Part shown: piece after piece, positions 10,138-18,505 of the stretch
How positions within the stretch are numbered: position 1 is the stretch's first letter
How the letters are laid out: each line of letters begins with the position of its first letter
Assembly: GCF_022695595.1 (NCBI RefSeq)
Contig: NZ_CP074380.1
Location: 496,001-560,000 of the forward strand
Length of the DNA stretch: 64,000 nt
Direction: 5' to 3'
Source of the DNA: Streptomyces sp. MST-110588
GTDB lineage: Bacteria > Actinomycetota > Actinomycetes > Streptomycetales > Streptomycetaceae
Translations under genes and position numbers: made by a program
Notes under the pieces: model-generated
What the model saw: the letters and a program-made list of their open reading frames with translations, nothing else
Database searches by the model: none
Told to the model about the DNA's origin: nothing

Positions 10138-10713
10138 TCAGCACTGGTGAGCGCCCTGGACCGCGCCGGCCACGGCCCCTCCGAAGCCTCCCACGGCGGC
10201 GCCGCCCACACAGCCGGTCTCGATGCCGGTGACACAGCCGGCGACGCCGCCGAGTTCGGCCGTGTCCAGGCTCTTCTTGCCGAGGCACTTGGTCCAGTCC
10301 CAGAACCCGCGCGTCGACACCGTGGGAGCCACGACGCCCTTGAGTGTGGCCTTCGGAGTGTCGATGTGCTGGTGGAGGGTGTTGCCCTTGACGGTCCATG
10401 TCACCTTGTGCAGGTGGCCGTCCAAGTCCTTGACCGGTTTGGGCGTCATCGTGAGCAGCTTCTCGCCCTTGCCGTCCTTGATGGACACGCTGCCGTCCTT
10501 GTCGGCGGCAAGGTGGTGATCCCCCTTCAGCTTGGAGAACGTCCACGAGGTGTCGCGGGCAAAGGTCGTGGTCTTGCCGGAATCGGCCAGGACCTTGTCC
10601 AGCGTCTGTCCCGAGTGATTCGCCGCGGTGGCGCTCGGAGCAGCAGCGATAAGCGCGGTACCCACCGCAACGACCGCTGCTATGCCGGTTCGCCGACGTG
10701 CCGCCGTACGCAT
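10138..10713 (-). CDS. secreted protein with C-terminal glycine-zipper segment
   Basis: 191 residues from the ATG at 10713; an ATG twelve bases upstream (10725) abuts the AGGAG too closely. A Sec signal peptide (MRTAARRRTGIAAVVAVGTA…ATA) is followed by a soluble, Lys/Asp/Thr-rich region (residues about 31-140) and a C-terminal segment with four Cys and a run of small residues (GGAAVGGFGGAVAGAV), typical of glycine-zipper membrane-inserting helices. No known family recognised. The combination of secretion signal and C-terminal glycine zipper with a small membrane gene just downstream recalls bacteriocins such as class II peptides, but it is much longer. Confidence 0.6.
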   Translation of the reverse strand: MRTAARRRTGIAAVVAVGTALIAAAPSATAANHSGQTLDKVLADSGKTTTFARDTSWTFSKLKGDHHLAADKDGSVSIKDGKGEKLLTMTPKPVKDLDGHLHKVTWTVKGNTLHQHIDTPKATLKGVVAPTVSTRGFWDWTKCLGKKSLDTAELGGVAGCVTGIETGCVGGAAVGGFGGAVAGAVQGAHQC

Positions 10714-10818
10714 TAAGTGATTCATCTCCTGTTCGTATCCGCCGGAAGAGGGCACATGAGCCCCTGCCGAATGCATGCACACCGACACCAACATCTTTGC
10801 CCACCGCCCCGCAAAGCG

Positions 10819-10848
10819 TATTTACTGACTTGAGGCACCATTTGCCAA
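10819..10848 (-). promoter_or_regulatory. candidate promoter of the Gly-zipper operon
   Basis: On the minus strand TTGGCA (10848-10843) and TAAATA (10824-10819) are separated by 18 bases, close to a housekeeping sigma-70 promoter, about 105 bases before the gene start. Such an A/T-rich patch is unusual in this DNA. Confidence 0.35.
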
Positions 10849-11001
10849 GGGTTTGCGAACGACGGCAAGCGGATCTGCTGGGGCCAGGGCGTTCCTGATG
10901 ACTCTTGGACGGTGCCGCGGAGTCAGGTGCCGGCCGCGGCGACGGTCAGGGTGCCGGTGCTGTTGAAGCGGAGGGTCAGAAGCGGAGCGCCGGGGGAAGT
11001 T

Positions 11002-11831
11002 TCATTGCCGGAGGTCCCAGATCGCGGCCTGTTGCCGCTTCACCTCTTCGACGCGGTCCGCCGGAAGGAAGTTGCGGAAGAGGTCGGATTTCCCCTCCGC
11101 GACTTTCACGAAGAGTTCGACGATCTCCTCGGGGTCCTTCTGGCTTTCCCCGGTCATCTCGCCGTAGTCGTCGGTGAGCCGGACCTCGACGCCGAGATCG
11201 GTGGTGAAGTGCTCGGCGCTGAAGGATTTCTCCCGGTCGAACCAGACGCGTAGCGCGTCGCCCATCCGGTCGTTGAAACCGGTCTGATACGGGCCCGGGT
11301 TGATCGTACACACCTGGACGCCCAGCGGTTTCAGTTCGTCGTGCATCGCCTGGGCGATCGCCTCGATGGCGTATTTGGACGCGCAGTACGGGCCGAGGTA
11401 CGGATTGGTCGTCAGGCCCGCGATGGACGACAGCCAGACGATGCGGCCGTTGCCGCGTTCCACCATCTGCCGGGCGAATCCCTGGGCCAGGGCGAGGTGG
11501 CCGAACACGTTCACCTCGAAGACCTGTCGGACCAGTTCCAGGGGAATTTCGGTCAGCGGGCCCATTTCTCCGACGGCCGCATTGTTGAACAGCACGTCCA
11601 CGTCCCAGGCGTGTGCCTGGCGGCGGTGCAGCGCTTCGGTGACGTCCAGGTTCTCCACCTGAAGCCGATACCGCGCCGGTCCGCCTCCTCGATCAGCGCG
11701 GTCATCTGCGGGCGGTTCTCGGCCGCCGCGATGACATGGTGGCCACGTTCGGCCAGACGCAGGGCGGCGTCACGGCCGAAGCCGGAGCCCGCGCCGGTGA
11801 TGAGAATGCGCTTGCGCTTGCCACCTGCCAC
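11002..11831 (-). pseudogene. short-chain dehydrogenase/reductase, frameshifted
   Basis: The N-terminal third (ATG at 11831: KRILITGAGSGFGRDAALRLAERG, the Rossmann TGxxxGxG) and the remainder (VLFNNAAVGEMG, Ser in SSIAGLTTNPYLG, catalytic YCASK, INPGP) lie in different frames. They join at 11658-11661, where adding one base gives GIGFQVENLDVTEALH and a normal roughly 276-residue SDR. The C-terminal frame has a possible GTG at 11658, but that alone lacks the cofactor-binding motif. Either a real one-base deletion or a sequence error. A perfect dyad (11903-11918) lies about 72 bases upstream and may be a TetR-type operator. Substrate unknown. Confidence 0.8.
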
Positions 11832-11902
11832 GGCAACTCCCTTCCGCGGGTGATGACCGGTTCACGGCGCAACCTCACCCATTTCAGCGATACACACAGA
11901 CA

Positions 11903-11918
11903 GTAGTCGATTGACTAC
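11903..11918. promoter_or_regulatory. dyad upstream of the SDR gene
   Basis: GTAGTC and GACTAC pair perfectly around a four-base centre (GATT). It lies 72 bases upstream of the SDR start; TetR-type repressor sites often look like this. No TetR gene is adjacent. Confidence 0.35.
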
Positions 11919-12122
11919 CTTTTGCACGGGAACCGAGAGGCTGCTGGGTCCATTCGTCCGCCGCGCGGACCGGCGTCCTGATGCTGACTGCCGCGCCGAT
12001 CCCGCTCCCCGCACGGTTCGACGGACCGACCCGGCCGCGGACGGACGCGGTGGCGTGCTCTTCGAGGGGCGGCGATCCGTCTCAGGGGTCTTGTGAGTGG
12101 GCTTCGGCGTCATGCCCAGCGG

Positions 12123-12986
12123 TCATCGCAGGACGACGTGGACACCCTGTTCCTCGAAAATTGTCAGGAGCAGGTCGAAAAGGGGCGCCTCATCTGCCTC
12201 ATCTGCCTCACCGCCGCCGGCGGGCCTGTGCTCCGCCAACCGTGCCCTGGCCTCGGCCGAGCACTGCCATTCCAGGGTGAACGGAGGAACGGCACCCCAG
12301 CCGCCTCTCAGGCAGTCGTCGAGGGCATCGAGGTTCCATCCGAAGTATCCGCCGGGCCCGTTGACGGCCTCGCCGAGCGCGCAGTAGAAGCTGTCCGCAT
12401 CTGCGATATGCCGACCGTCCAAGGTGAACACCTGGCCCGCGGGAAAGTCGGGCTTCCCGCGACGTCGATACTCACAGGACCGCAGGGCAACCGACAGCCA
12501 GGCTCGCCTGTCCTCCGGGTCGAGTTCCTGCCACATGCCGGTACGGTTCAGTCGGCCCGTACGGATCAGGTCCCACATCCTGGCCGCCCCCGGCAGCGCT
12601 TGATCACACCACAGCGTCACCGTGAGGTCGACGAGGCCGGCACCGTGGGCGCGGGCGGAGGGCTGGACGGCGACGACGGTGACTTCGTTGACGAAGTAGG
12701 ACCCCATGGTGGTGCCGTGGGCGTCGAGGAGGTCGAGCCAGGCGTTGCCCGCCACGGCGCGGCGGCTGCCGACGTGGGCAAGGCTTTTCCGTAGGCCGCC
12801 CTGTGGGACGCAACCGACGAAGCGCACACGGCGCGCCCCCTCTTCATCGCGTTCCTCAAGCGGCGTGAACAAACCCTCGGCCTCGTGGGCGAAGCCCCAG
12901 AAGCCGGCGTCGTCCGCGTCCGCGGTCAGCGCGTATTTCTGTCCTTCGCCGTCCCGGCCGCCTGATGTTCGTATCGCACTGCCCAT
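12123..12986 (-). CDS. protein with C-terminal barstar-like domain
   Basis: 287 residues. The last 110 residues carry the barstar (ribonuclease-inhibitor) signature: TLDGRHIADADSFYCALGEAVNGPGGYFGWNLDALDDCLRG at about residues 188-229, where the GYFGWNLDALDDCL loop/helix is the most conserved part. The N-terminal 180 residues are a separate unknown domain containing VRFVGCVPQGGLR and several Trp-rich strands. Barstar family proteins block RNases and are common immunity proteins, but no barnase-like toxin gene is next to it. Start ATG at 12986. Confidence 0.7.
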   Translation of the reverse strand: MGSAIRTSGGRDGEGQKYALTADADDAGFWGFAHEAEGLFTPLEERDEEGARRVRFVGCVPQGGLRKSLAHVGSRRAVAGNAWLDLLDAHGTTMGSYFVNEVTVVAVQPSARAHGAGLVDLTVTLWCDQALPGAARMWDLIRTGRLNRTGMWQELDPEDRRAWLSVALRSCEYRRRGKPDFPAGQVFTLDGRHIADADSFYCALGEAVNGPGGYFGWNLDALDDCLRGGWGAVPPFTLEWQCSAEARARLAEHRPAGGGEADEADEAPLFDLLLTIFEEQGVHVVLR

Positions 12987-13068
12987 GAGGGCGTTGATTC
13001 TACCGGCGCAGCCGCCAGGCGCCGGGCCGGCTGCGTACGGCCTTGCAGACGCAGACGGTATCGCCCGG

Positions 13069-13917
13069 TCAGGCTCCCTCCGCCTCCAGGGCTTCGGCGA
13101 CGGCCGTCACATATGCGGCGGCGGTCGTGGCGCCTGTCGTCAGGACGATGGCCTCGCCTCCCGGGCCGAAGCCGATGACCGCACCGGGGCCCGGGTGGGC
13201 GGTGGGCAGGGTGTAGCCCAGTCGGCTCATGAAGGCGCATGCGTCCGCCCATTCCTCGGGGCGTTGCCGCCGGGCCCAGTTGTTGAGGGAGACGGCCAGG
13301 GAGGCACGTCCGTCGGGGCCGTGCGGCGGGGTGCAGAGGAAGAGTCTTTGCTGCCGTCCGGTGTCGCGGACATGCTTCAACTCCCACTCCAGTCCCGGTG
13401 ATGCGTGGATGACGGCGAGGAGGCAGCGTGCCTGGGCGATGAGGTCGGTGATCTGCGTTTGCCATTCGTCGTCCTGGACCCAGTTGCGGACGGCTCCCAC
13501 GCGCGGCAGCCGGTCCGTCGGGTCCCCCAGGGCCGTCAACGGGCCGAGGCGCCGGTCGATCTCGTCCGCGAGGAAGAACTCGATCGTCTGCACGCCCTCG
13601 TACTTGTCCTCGAAGAACCTCCTGGTGATGCGCTGCCCCCGGTTCAGTCCGGCGGGCAGTTCCTTCCTGGAGAAGCTGACGGACTCCTTCCCGAAGGTGC
13701 GCAGGAACACCACCGGTGGACGCTCGTCCACCGCCCTGACCTGCTCGGCCGTGGGCAGCCTGCTCCGCTTGTCGAGCCATGCCATCCAGGCCGCCAGCGT
13801 CCCGCACAGGACGACTCCACGCCCCGCGAGGGAGATCGTGAGGTCCGTGTACAGGGGTGACAGGCCGACGGCCACCGCGCCCAGCACCGCGATGCCCGCG
13901 ATCGTGGTGAACGGCAC
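13069..13917 (-). CDS. membrane protein with TIR-like cytosolic domain
   Basis: 282 residues from the GTG at 13917; the open frame continues upstream but through repetitive sequence. Two N-terminal helices (FTTIAGIAVLGAVAVGLS and GVVLCGTLAAWMAWL) precede a soluble domain: RPPVVFLRTFG (about residues 75-85), IEFFLADEIDRRLGPLTALGDP, GAVRNWVQDDEWQTQITDLIAQARCLLAVI and ASPGLEWELKHVRD. This order (strand, ExxL helix, GP-x-xALGDP, A-x-x-I/V, S-x-GLxWE) looks like a TIR/nucleotide-processing-type alpha-beta fold seen in small membrane proteins of unknown role. Assignment is by pattern only. Confidence 0.55.
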   Translation of the reverse strand: MPFTTIAGIAVLGAVAVGLSPLYTDLTISLAGRGVVLCGTLAAWMAWLDKRSRLPTAEQVRAVDERPPVVFLRTFGKESVSFSRKELPAGLNRGQRITRRFFEDKYEGVQTIEFFLADEIDRRLGPLTALGDPTDRLPRVGAVRNWVQDDEWQTQITDLIAQARCLLAVIHASPGLEWELKHVRDTGRQQRLFLCTPPHGPDGRASLAVSLNNWARRQRPEEWADACAFMSRLGYTLPTAHPGPGAVIGFGPGGEAIVLTTGATTAAAYVTAVAEALEAEGA

Positions 13918-14278
13918 CTTGGACTGCCGCGGTCCGCTCGTACGGCGTCGGCCTGCACGGCGTCGGCCTGCACGGTGTCGAACTGTACGGCGTCGAACCA
14001 CGAGGCCCCCTCTCTCGCGGTGCACCACCCCACGGCGAGCCGTCGCCCGCGCGTCCAGTGTGCTCCGTACCGGGCGGCGGTCACCACCCTTACCGGCTGA
14101 TGCGGCAGGGCACTTCGAGCAGTTCGTACGACACGGGGCCGACCCCGAGCGAGATGCGCACCGAGTCCGGCATCGCCCGGCAAATGCCTGCCGCCGCCAC
14201 CCTGCGTCCGGGACACTGGTGTACGGGCGGAACCGCGCTCGCGGCCCGCTTCCGGCGCCGAGGATCGGAGGCCGTCCC
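13918..14278. other. 361-base gap with 15-bp tandem repeats
   Basis: Contains four copies of a 15-base unit at 13940-13954, 13955-13969, 13970-13984 and 13985-13999 (consensus [GT/GC]ACGG-Y-GTCG). Otherwise no coding frame is convincing on either strand; the promoters of the divergent genes at 13917 and 14279 must lie here. Confidence 0.5.
13940..13999. repeat. 15-bp tandem repeat, four copies
   Basis: Unit GTACGGCGTCGGCCT and variants, strict 15-base period, four copies. On the minus strand it would encode an FDAVQ/ADAVQ-type pentapeptide run, but no gene covers it. Confidence 0.7.
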
Positions 14279-15040
14279 ATGGCCCTGCACCGCAGTACGT
14301 GGCCGGTGGCCGTCGCGGCATGCGCGCTCCTGGCCCTGCCGTTCGTGACGGGTTGCTCGGGCGACACCGTACGGCCGAGCCGGGACACCACGCCGGCAGC
14401 CCCGCCAAGCACACCGAACACCCCGGACACACCGAGCAGTACGGTCCGGTCGTCCAACGGCCAGGCGGCAGACAGTGCCTGGCCCGCGGAGGCCCGGGAC
14501 GCCGTGAACGTGGTGGACGACTTCTGGCGGTCGCACTGGAACACGTACTTCACCGGCACCTACCGCTCCCCCAAGGTGTTCGGCACCTACACGCCCGGCA
14601 CCCCACAGGCCCCCGCCTGCAACGGTGAACCGGCCACCCCGTACAACGCGTTCTACTGTCCCTCCGGGGACTTCATCGCCTGGGACGGACAGCTCATGCG
14701 CGACGGATACGCCCGGGGCGACTCCTGGGTATACCTGGTCATCGCCCACGAGTGGGGCCATGCGGTGCAGCGCCGCGTCCTGGGACTCGGCGTCGCGGCT
14801 CAGGAGCTCCAGGCCGACTGCCTGGCCGGAGCCACCCTCTTCGGCTCGGACAAGCTGCAGTTCGAGCCGGGAGACACCGACGAACTGGCCGGGGCACTGA
14901 CCGCCCTCGCCGATGACACCCCCTGGACCAACTCCCAGGACCACGGCAACGCCGAACAGCGCGTCACCGCTTTCAGCAACGGCGGTCGCGCGGGAGTCCG
15001 CGCCTGCCTCCCCGCCCGAGCGGCGCCCGACGCTCCGTAA
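14279..15040 (+). CDS. lipoprotein neutral zinc metallopeptidase
   Basis: 253 residues. A lipoprotein signal peptide ends LPFVTGC (Cys about residue 22), so the protein is anchored on the outer face of the membrane. After a Pro/Ser/Thr linker comes the peptidase domain: YNAFYCPSGDFIAWD, the zinc-binding helix AHEWGHAVQRRV (HExxH, near residue 160), and LQADCLAGA whose Glu/Asp may supply the third ligand. This is the pattern of the YpfJ-like predicted metalloprotease family. Start ATG at 14279 (MALHRSTW), chosen as the first codon before the signal peptide. Confidence 0.82.
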   Translation: MALHRSTWPVAVAACALLALPFVTGCSGDTVRPSRDTTPAAPPSTPNTPDTPSSTVRSSNGQAADSAWPAEARDAVNVVDDFWRSHWNTYFTGTYRSPKVFGTYTPGTPQAPACNGEPATPYNAFYCPSGDFIAWDGQLMRDGYARGDSWVYLVIAHEWGHAVQRRVLGLGVAAQELQADCLAGATLFGSDKLQFEPGDTDELAGALTALADDTPWTNSQDHGNAEQRVTAFSNGGRAGVRACLPARAAPDAP

Positions 15041-15105
15041 CGGCGGATCATGCTGTCCCGACGGCGCGTCACCTCTGGGCAGCGCGAGGGCCGTTGGTGC
15101 GGCGC

Positions 15106-15747
15106 CTAGCCGGGGTTGAGGACCTCATCGTCCGCGTGCGTGCCGAACTCGGCGACGCGTACCTCCGCGATGCGCTCGTACCGGCTGATCCGGTCGGTCC
15201 ACTCCGCGTCGACACCGAACGCCACCTGCGCGAAGCCCACCCGGCCGACGGCCTCGGCCAAGCCCGGGTCGCCGGCGGCCAGCAGCCGCACCGGCGCGTC
15301 CAGCGCCACGGTGTGCGGCGGCACGAAGAACTCGTCCGGCAGAACGGTGCGCGCATGGACGAGCGCGCCGACAGCGACAACCGAGCCGGCCCCCAACCAT
15401 GCGCCCTGCAGGACCGTCGCCGTGGTCGCCACATAGACGCACCTGCCGACCTCGCAACCCAGCAGCGTGGCATGCGGCCCCACGAAGACGTGGTCCTCGA
15501 CAAGCACCGGCTGATCGCCGGCGACCGCAGATCCGCGCAGCACCGCGTTCTCGCAGATCACCGCCGCCTCCCCGACCTCGATCCGAGACCCCTCGGCATC
15601 GAGCACCGCACCGTACATCACCCGCGCCCTCGGCCCCACGCGGACATCACCGACCAGCGTGGCCGTCGGGGCGACGTAGGCGGTGGGGTGGACCTGCGGT
15701 TCCTGCCCGCGATGCCGGATGCGGATTCCCTGCGTTTCAGCGATCAT
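15106..15747 (-). CDS. gamma-carbonic-anhydrase-like left-handed beta-helix protein
   Basis: 213 residues. Hexapeptide repeats form a left-handed beta-helix from about residue 20 to 150: VHPTAYVAPTATLVGDVRVG, VMYGAVLDAEG, VLRGSAVAGD, VFVGPHATLLGCEVG, ATTATVLQGAWLGAGSVVAVGALV. Typical metal histidines of gamma-carbonic anhydrases sit at H-x24-H-x4-H; here one is visible in VGPHATLL and the others are not obviously conserved, so activity is doubtful. Resembles YrdA/PaaY-type proteins. Convergent with the metallopeptidase gene. Start ATG at 15747. Confidence 0.78.
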   Translation of the reverse strand: MIAETQGIRIRHRGQEPQVHPTAYVAPTATLVGDVRVGPRARVMYGAVLDAEGSRIEVGEAAVICENAVLRGSAVAGDQPVLVEDHVFVGPHATLLGCEVGRCVYVATTATVLQGAWLGAGSVVAVGALVHARTVLPDEFFVPPHTVALDAPVRLLAAGDPGLAEAVGRVGFAQVAFGVDAEWTDRISRYERIAEVRVAEFGTHADDEVLNPG

Positions 15748-15866
15748 GAGCGGATTCTCGTCCGATCGACCGCAAGCATGCTCGCGGGTTTCCGACGTCG
15801 TGTTCGTCGAGAACCGTACCCTCCGCGATCTGAGGCACTACAGGGCGAACCTTGCCTGATGCGGCA

Positions 15867-16802
15867 CTAGATCGCCCGCGCCCACGGCCGTAGCTTCTCC
15901 GGGTTGCGGACCGCCCAGATCCTCGTGACGCGCTTGTCGGAGACGTCGAACGAGGCCACGGTGACGACGACGCCGGCACGCCGGGCCACCAGGCCCGGGG
16001 CACCGTTGACCGACCGCTCCAGGAGTTCGAGCCCCGGTGCCCTGTCGGCGATGGCGATCATGTAATGGGCGATGCGGGCGCCGCCTTCGACCGGGCGCAG
16101 GACGGTGCCGACCATGCCGCCGCCGTCGGCGGTCATCACGGCGGCCGGGTCGAGGAGGCCGACGAGCGCCGCGATGTCCTTGGTCTGCCAGGCTTCTTTG
16201 ACGTGCCTCACCACGTCGGCCCGGCCGGTCGCCGGCACCGGAGCGCGCGCGACGTCCACCCGCCGCCGGGCGGAGGCCGCCAGTTGTTTGCAGGCCGCAG
16301 GGGTCCGGCCGAGGACGCCGGCGATCTCGGCGAACGGGTACCGGAAGACGTCATGCAGGATGAACGCCACCCGCTCGGCGGGCGTCATCGACTCCAGGAC
16401 GACGAGGAAGGCCGTGGCCACCGACTCGTCAAGGACGATCTGGTCGGCGGGGTCCGGGGGGCCGGTGGGGGCGGTGCCGCCCGTGTGGTCCCCATAGCCC
16501 CCGTGGTCCCACTCGGTACGGTCGGGCAGCGGCTCGGGCAGCCATGCGCCGACATAGCGTTCACGGCGGGCCCGCGCCGAGCCGAGCAGGTCCAGGCAGA
16601 TGCGGCTGGTCACCGTCGTCAGCCAGGCGCCGGGGGACAGGATCTCCGCCCGTCGGCTTCGCGGCAGCCCGTACCAGCGTGCGTAGGCTTCCTGTACGGC
16701 GTCCTCGGCCTCGGTCACCGAACCGAGCAACCGGTACGCGACGTTGATCAGTTGGCGTCGCTCGCCGGCTACCTCGTCCGCGCCGGCCCCCACACTCCCC
16801 AT
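15867..16802 (-). CDS. ECF RNA polymerase sigma factor, SigJ-type (ECF41-like)
   Basis: 311 residues. Sigma region 2 (LINVAYRLLGSVTEAEDAVQEAYARWYGL) and region 4 (LTPAERVAFILHDVFRYPFAEIAGVLGRTPAACKQLAASARRRV) are followed by a SnoaL-like C-terminal extension (about residues 195-311, ending WAVRNPEKLRPWARAI). The C-terminal domain is typical of ECF41/SigJ factors, where it regulates the sigma core without a separate anti-sigma factor. Start ATG at 16802 (MGSVGAG). Its neighbour on the other side of the shared promoter region is a small membrane protein rather than the carboxymuconolactone-decarboxylase-type partner usual for ECF41. Confidence 0.9.
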   Translation of the reverse strand: MGSVGAGADEVAGERRQLINVAYRLLGSVTEAEDAVQEAYARWYGLPRSRRAEILSPGAWLTTVTSRICLDLLGSARARRERYVGAWLPEPLPDRTEWDHGGYGDHTGGTAPTGPPDPADQIVLDESVATAFLVVLESMTPAERVAFILHDVFRYPFAEIAGVLGRTPAACKQLAASARRRVDVARAPVPATGRADVVRHVKEAWQTKDIAALVGLLDPAAVMTADGGGMVGTVLRPVEGGARIAHYMIAIADRAPGLELLERSVNGAPGLVARRAGVVVTVASFDVSDKRVTRIWAVRNPEKLRPWARAI

Positions 16803-16902
16803 GCTTCCGGCCGCCCCTCGCCTTACCTTTCGCGGGCCCGTGTCGTCGGGCTGGTGAGACCTTATCGATCTGCTGCCCGAGGGCGGAAAAGGGGACCGTG
16901 AC

Positions 16903-17349
16903 ATGGCCACTGAGTCGACGGTGACGGCAAGGGCGCGGGCGAACGTACCGCGCGGCTCCACGCTCTTGCAGGTCGCGATCGGGTTGCAGACCCTGACCAT
17001 CTTCCTTCAGGCGGTCTCCGCCGGACTGCTGCTGGCCTCGTCCTACGGGGAGACGCTGCACAGCGTGGGAGCCCGTGTGACGTACGGGGCGTCGATGCTG
17101 TACGTGCTCGCGGCGGTGCTGGCGTGGAAGCCGGGCGGCGGCTCGCCCCGGCCCATCTGGCATGCGTCCGGTTTCCTCGTACTGGCCTCGGCGCAGGTCG
17201 TGCTCGGCATCGCCCACGTCCCTTCGGTCCACCTCCCCCTGGGTGTCTTGATGTTCGGCCTGAGTGTGCTGGCACTGGCCCGGACCGTTGCTTCCACGCG
17301 TAGCCGGCACATCAGCGCACCAGCACATGAGCCCGGCGTCCGCGGGTAA
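16903..17349 (+). CDS. four-helix membrane protein next to sigJ-like gene
   Basis: 148 residues with four hydrophobic segments (LLQVAIGLQTLTIFLQAVSAGLLL, YGASMLYVLAAVLAW, SGFLVLASAQVVLGI, LPLGVLMFGLSVLALA). No motif identifies a family. It is divergent from the ECF41-like sigma gene with about 100 bases between starts, so it may be a target or regulator of that sigma factor. A weak ribosome site (GGGAC) precedes the ATG. Confidence 0.65.
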   Translation: MATESTVTARARANVPRGSTLLQVAIGLQTLTIFLQAVSAGLLLASSYGETLHSVGARVTYGASMLYVLAAVLAWKPGGGSPRPIWHASGFLVLASAQVVLGIAHVPSVHLPLGVLMFGLSVLALARTVASTRSRHISAPAHEPGVRG

Positions 17350-17448
17350 CCGTGCGGCACAGCGTGAGCACGGAGGGCCGGCCGGTGCGGGCGGTCCGGC
17401 CCATGCCCCGGGCGGCCCGTTGTCAGTGGTCCCGTGCATGATCGACCC

Positions 17449-18300
17449 ATGACACAGAACACCGTCGATGCGCTGCACGCGCTCGCCCGCGAACATCTGC
17501 CCGCCGAGATCGCCGAGCGGTGGACCGGACTGCTACGGCCGGGTCTGGGCCTGGTGAACGCCGGGGACTCGGAATCGGACACGGTCGTCGGCCGGCTCGG
17601 CGGTCAGCCCGAGCTGCCCGCGTACGAGCAGTGGCCGGTGTGGGAGGGACACGGTCCGCTGTCCTTCATCGCTTCCCTGGACTGCGCCGCGCTCCCTTCC
17701 GCCGCCCTCGACATCCCCTTGCCGACGGAGGGCACCCTGGCCTTCTTCTACTTCGACGGGCAGTTGGACGACGGTGAGGCATTGGTCTTGCCCGATGACC
17801 CCGACAGTTGGGCGGGGGCGCGTGTACTGTACGTGCCCTCCGGCGTCCCCCTGGTGGAGCGGGCGGCGCCTGCGGGTATCGAGCCCTACCCGGAGATACG
17901 GCTGGCAGCCCATGTGGAGACCACGGCCCCCTACCTCTGGCATCCGGTGGTCGACCGGGAGTTCGCGGCGTTGCCCGACGATCATCCGCTGTGGAGCGAT
18001 GACTTCCAGGAGGCCCTTTGGGACCTCCCGGGCGCCGGACACCGCGTAGGAGGCCACGCCGACCCGGTGCAGGACGATGTGGAGTCCGAGGTCGCCTGGG
18101 GCATCCTGGGCAGTCCGCCGAGCGGCGATCCGCGTATCCGTGAGGAGGCGCTGCGCTGGGTGCTGCTCGCCCAGTTCGACTCGGACGACGACGCCGGCAT
18201 GATGTGGGGCGACTGCGGCACCCTGTACTGGCTCATGCGCCCCGAGGACCTGGCCGCACGCCGCTTCGACCGGGCGAAGTTCACCTGGCAGTGCGGCTGA
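17449..18300 (+). CDS. DUF1963 (YwqG-like) family protein
   Basis: 283 residues from the ATG at 17449; the frame opens at 17434 but MTQNTVDALHAL is the more natural start. Family features: GRLGGQPELPAYEQWPVWEGHGPLSFIASLDC (about residues 48-79), a second FFYFDGQ block and a conserved C-terminal QFDSDDDAGMMWGDCGTLYWLM. This resembles YwqG-like proteins, soluble and of unknown biochemistry. It is unusually D/E rich. No obvious operon partner. Confidence 0.8.
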   Translation: MTQNTVDALHALAREHLPAEIAERWTGLLRPGLGLVNAGDSESDTVVGRLGGQPELPAYEQWPVWEGHGPLSFIASLDCAALPSAALDIPLPTEGTLAFFYFDGQLDDGEALVLPDDPDSWAGARVLYVPSGVPLVERAAPAGIEPYPEIRLAAHVETTAPYLWHPVVDREFAALPDDHPLWSDDFQEALWDLPGAGHRVGGHADPVQDDVESEVAWGILGSPPSGDPRIREEALRWVLLAQFDSDDDAGMMWGDCGTLYWLMRPEDLAARRFDRAKFTWQCG

Positions 18301-18425
18301 GGCCGGTCGGGGTGTACCTGACCGGGAAGCCTCTGGTTGCGGGACCGGAGTCTCGCGAAGCGAGCTCTGACGAGCGCTTATGAGCTAGCCGGGTGCCCAG
18401 TCAGGGAGGCGGATGGCCAGGAAAC

Positions 18426-18505
18426 CGGACGTTCCGGGCGTCGGACGTTCTGGGCGTCGGACGTTCCGGGTATCGGACGCTCAGCGAACCGGACGCTCAG
18501 GGAAT
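18426..18505. repeat. 16-bp tandem repeat, five copies
   Basis: Five consecutive 16-base units beginning CGGACG[TC]TC at 18426, 18442, 18458, 18474 and 18490. The last copy overlaps the 3' end of the gene at 18497. Non-coding between convergent genes. Confidence 0.75.

Noticed and set aside
10713..10727. Rare TTA (bldA-type) codon near the start of the secreted Gly-zipper gene
   Set aside because: It is only coding if translation begins at the ATG at 10725, which abuts the ribosome site; the better start at 10713 leaves it non-coding.
13644..14432. Minus-strand frame with FDAVQ/ADAVQ pentapeptide repeats
   Set aside because: Produced by the 15-bp tandem repeat; no start signal or conserved context, and it overlaps the metallopeptidase gene.
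18426..18505. Regularly spaced short repeats as a possible CRISPR array
   Set aside because: Units are 16 bases with no spacers; there are no cas genes in the window.
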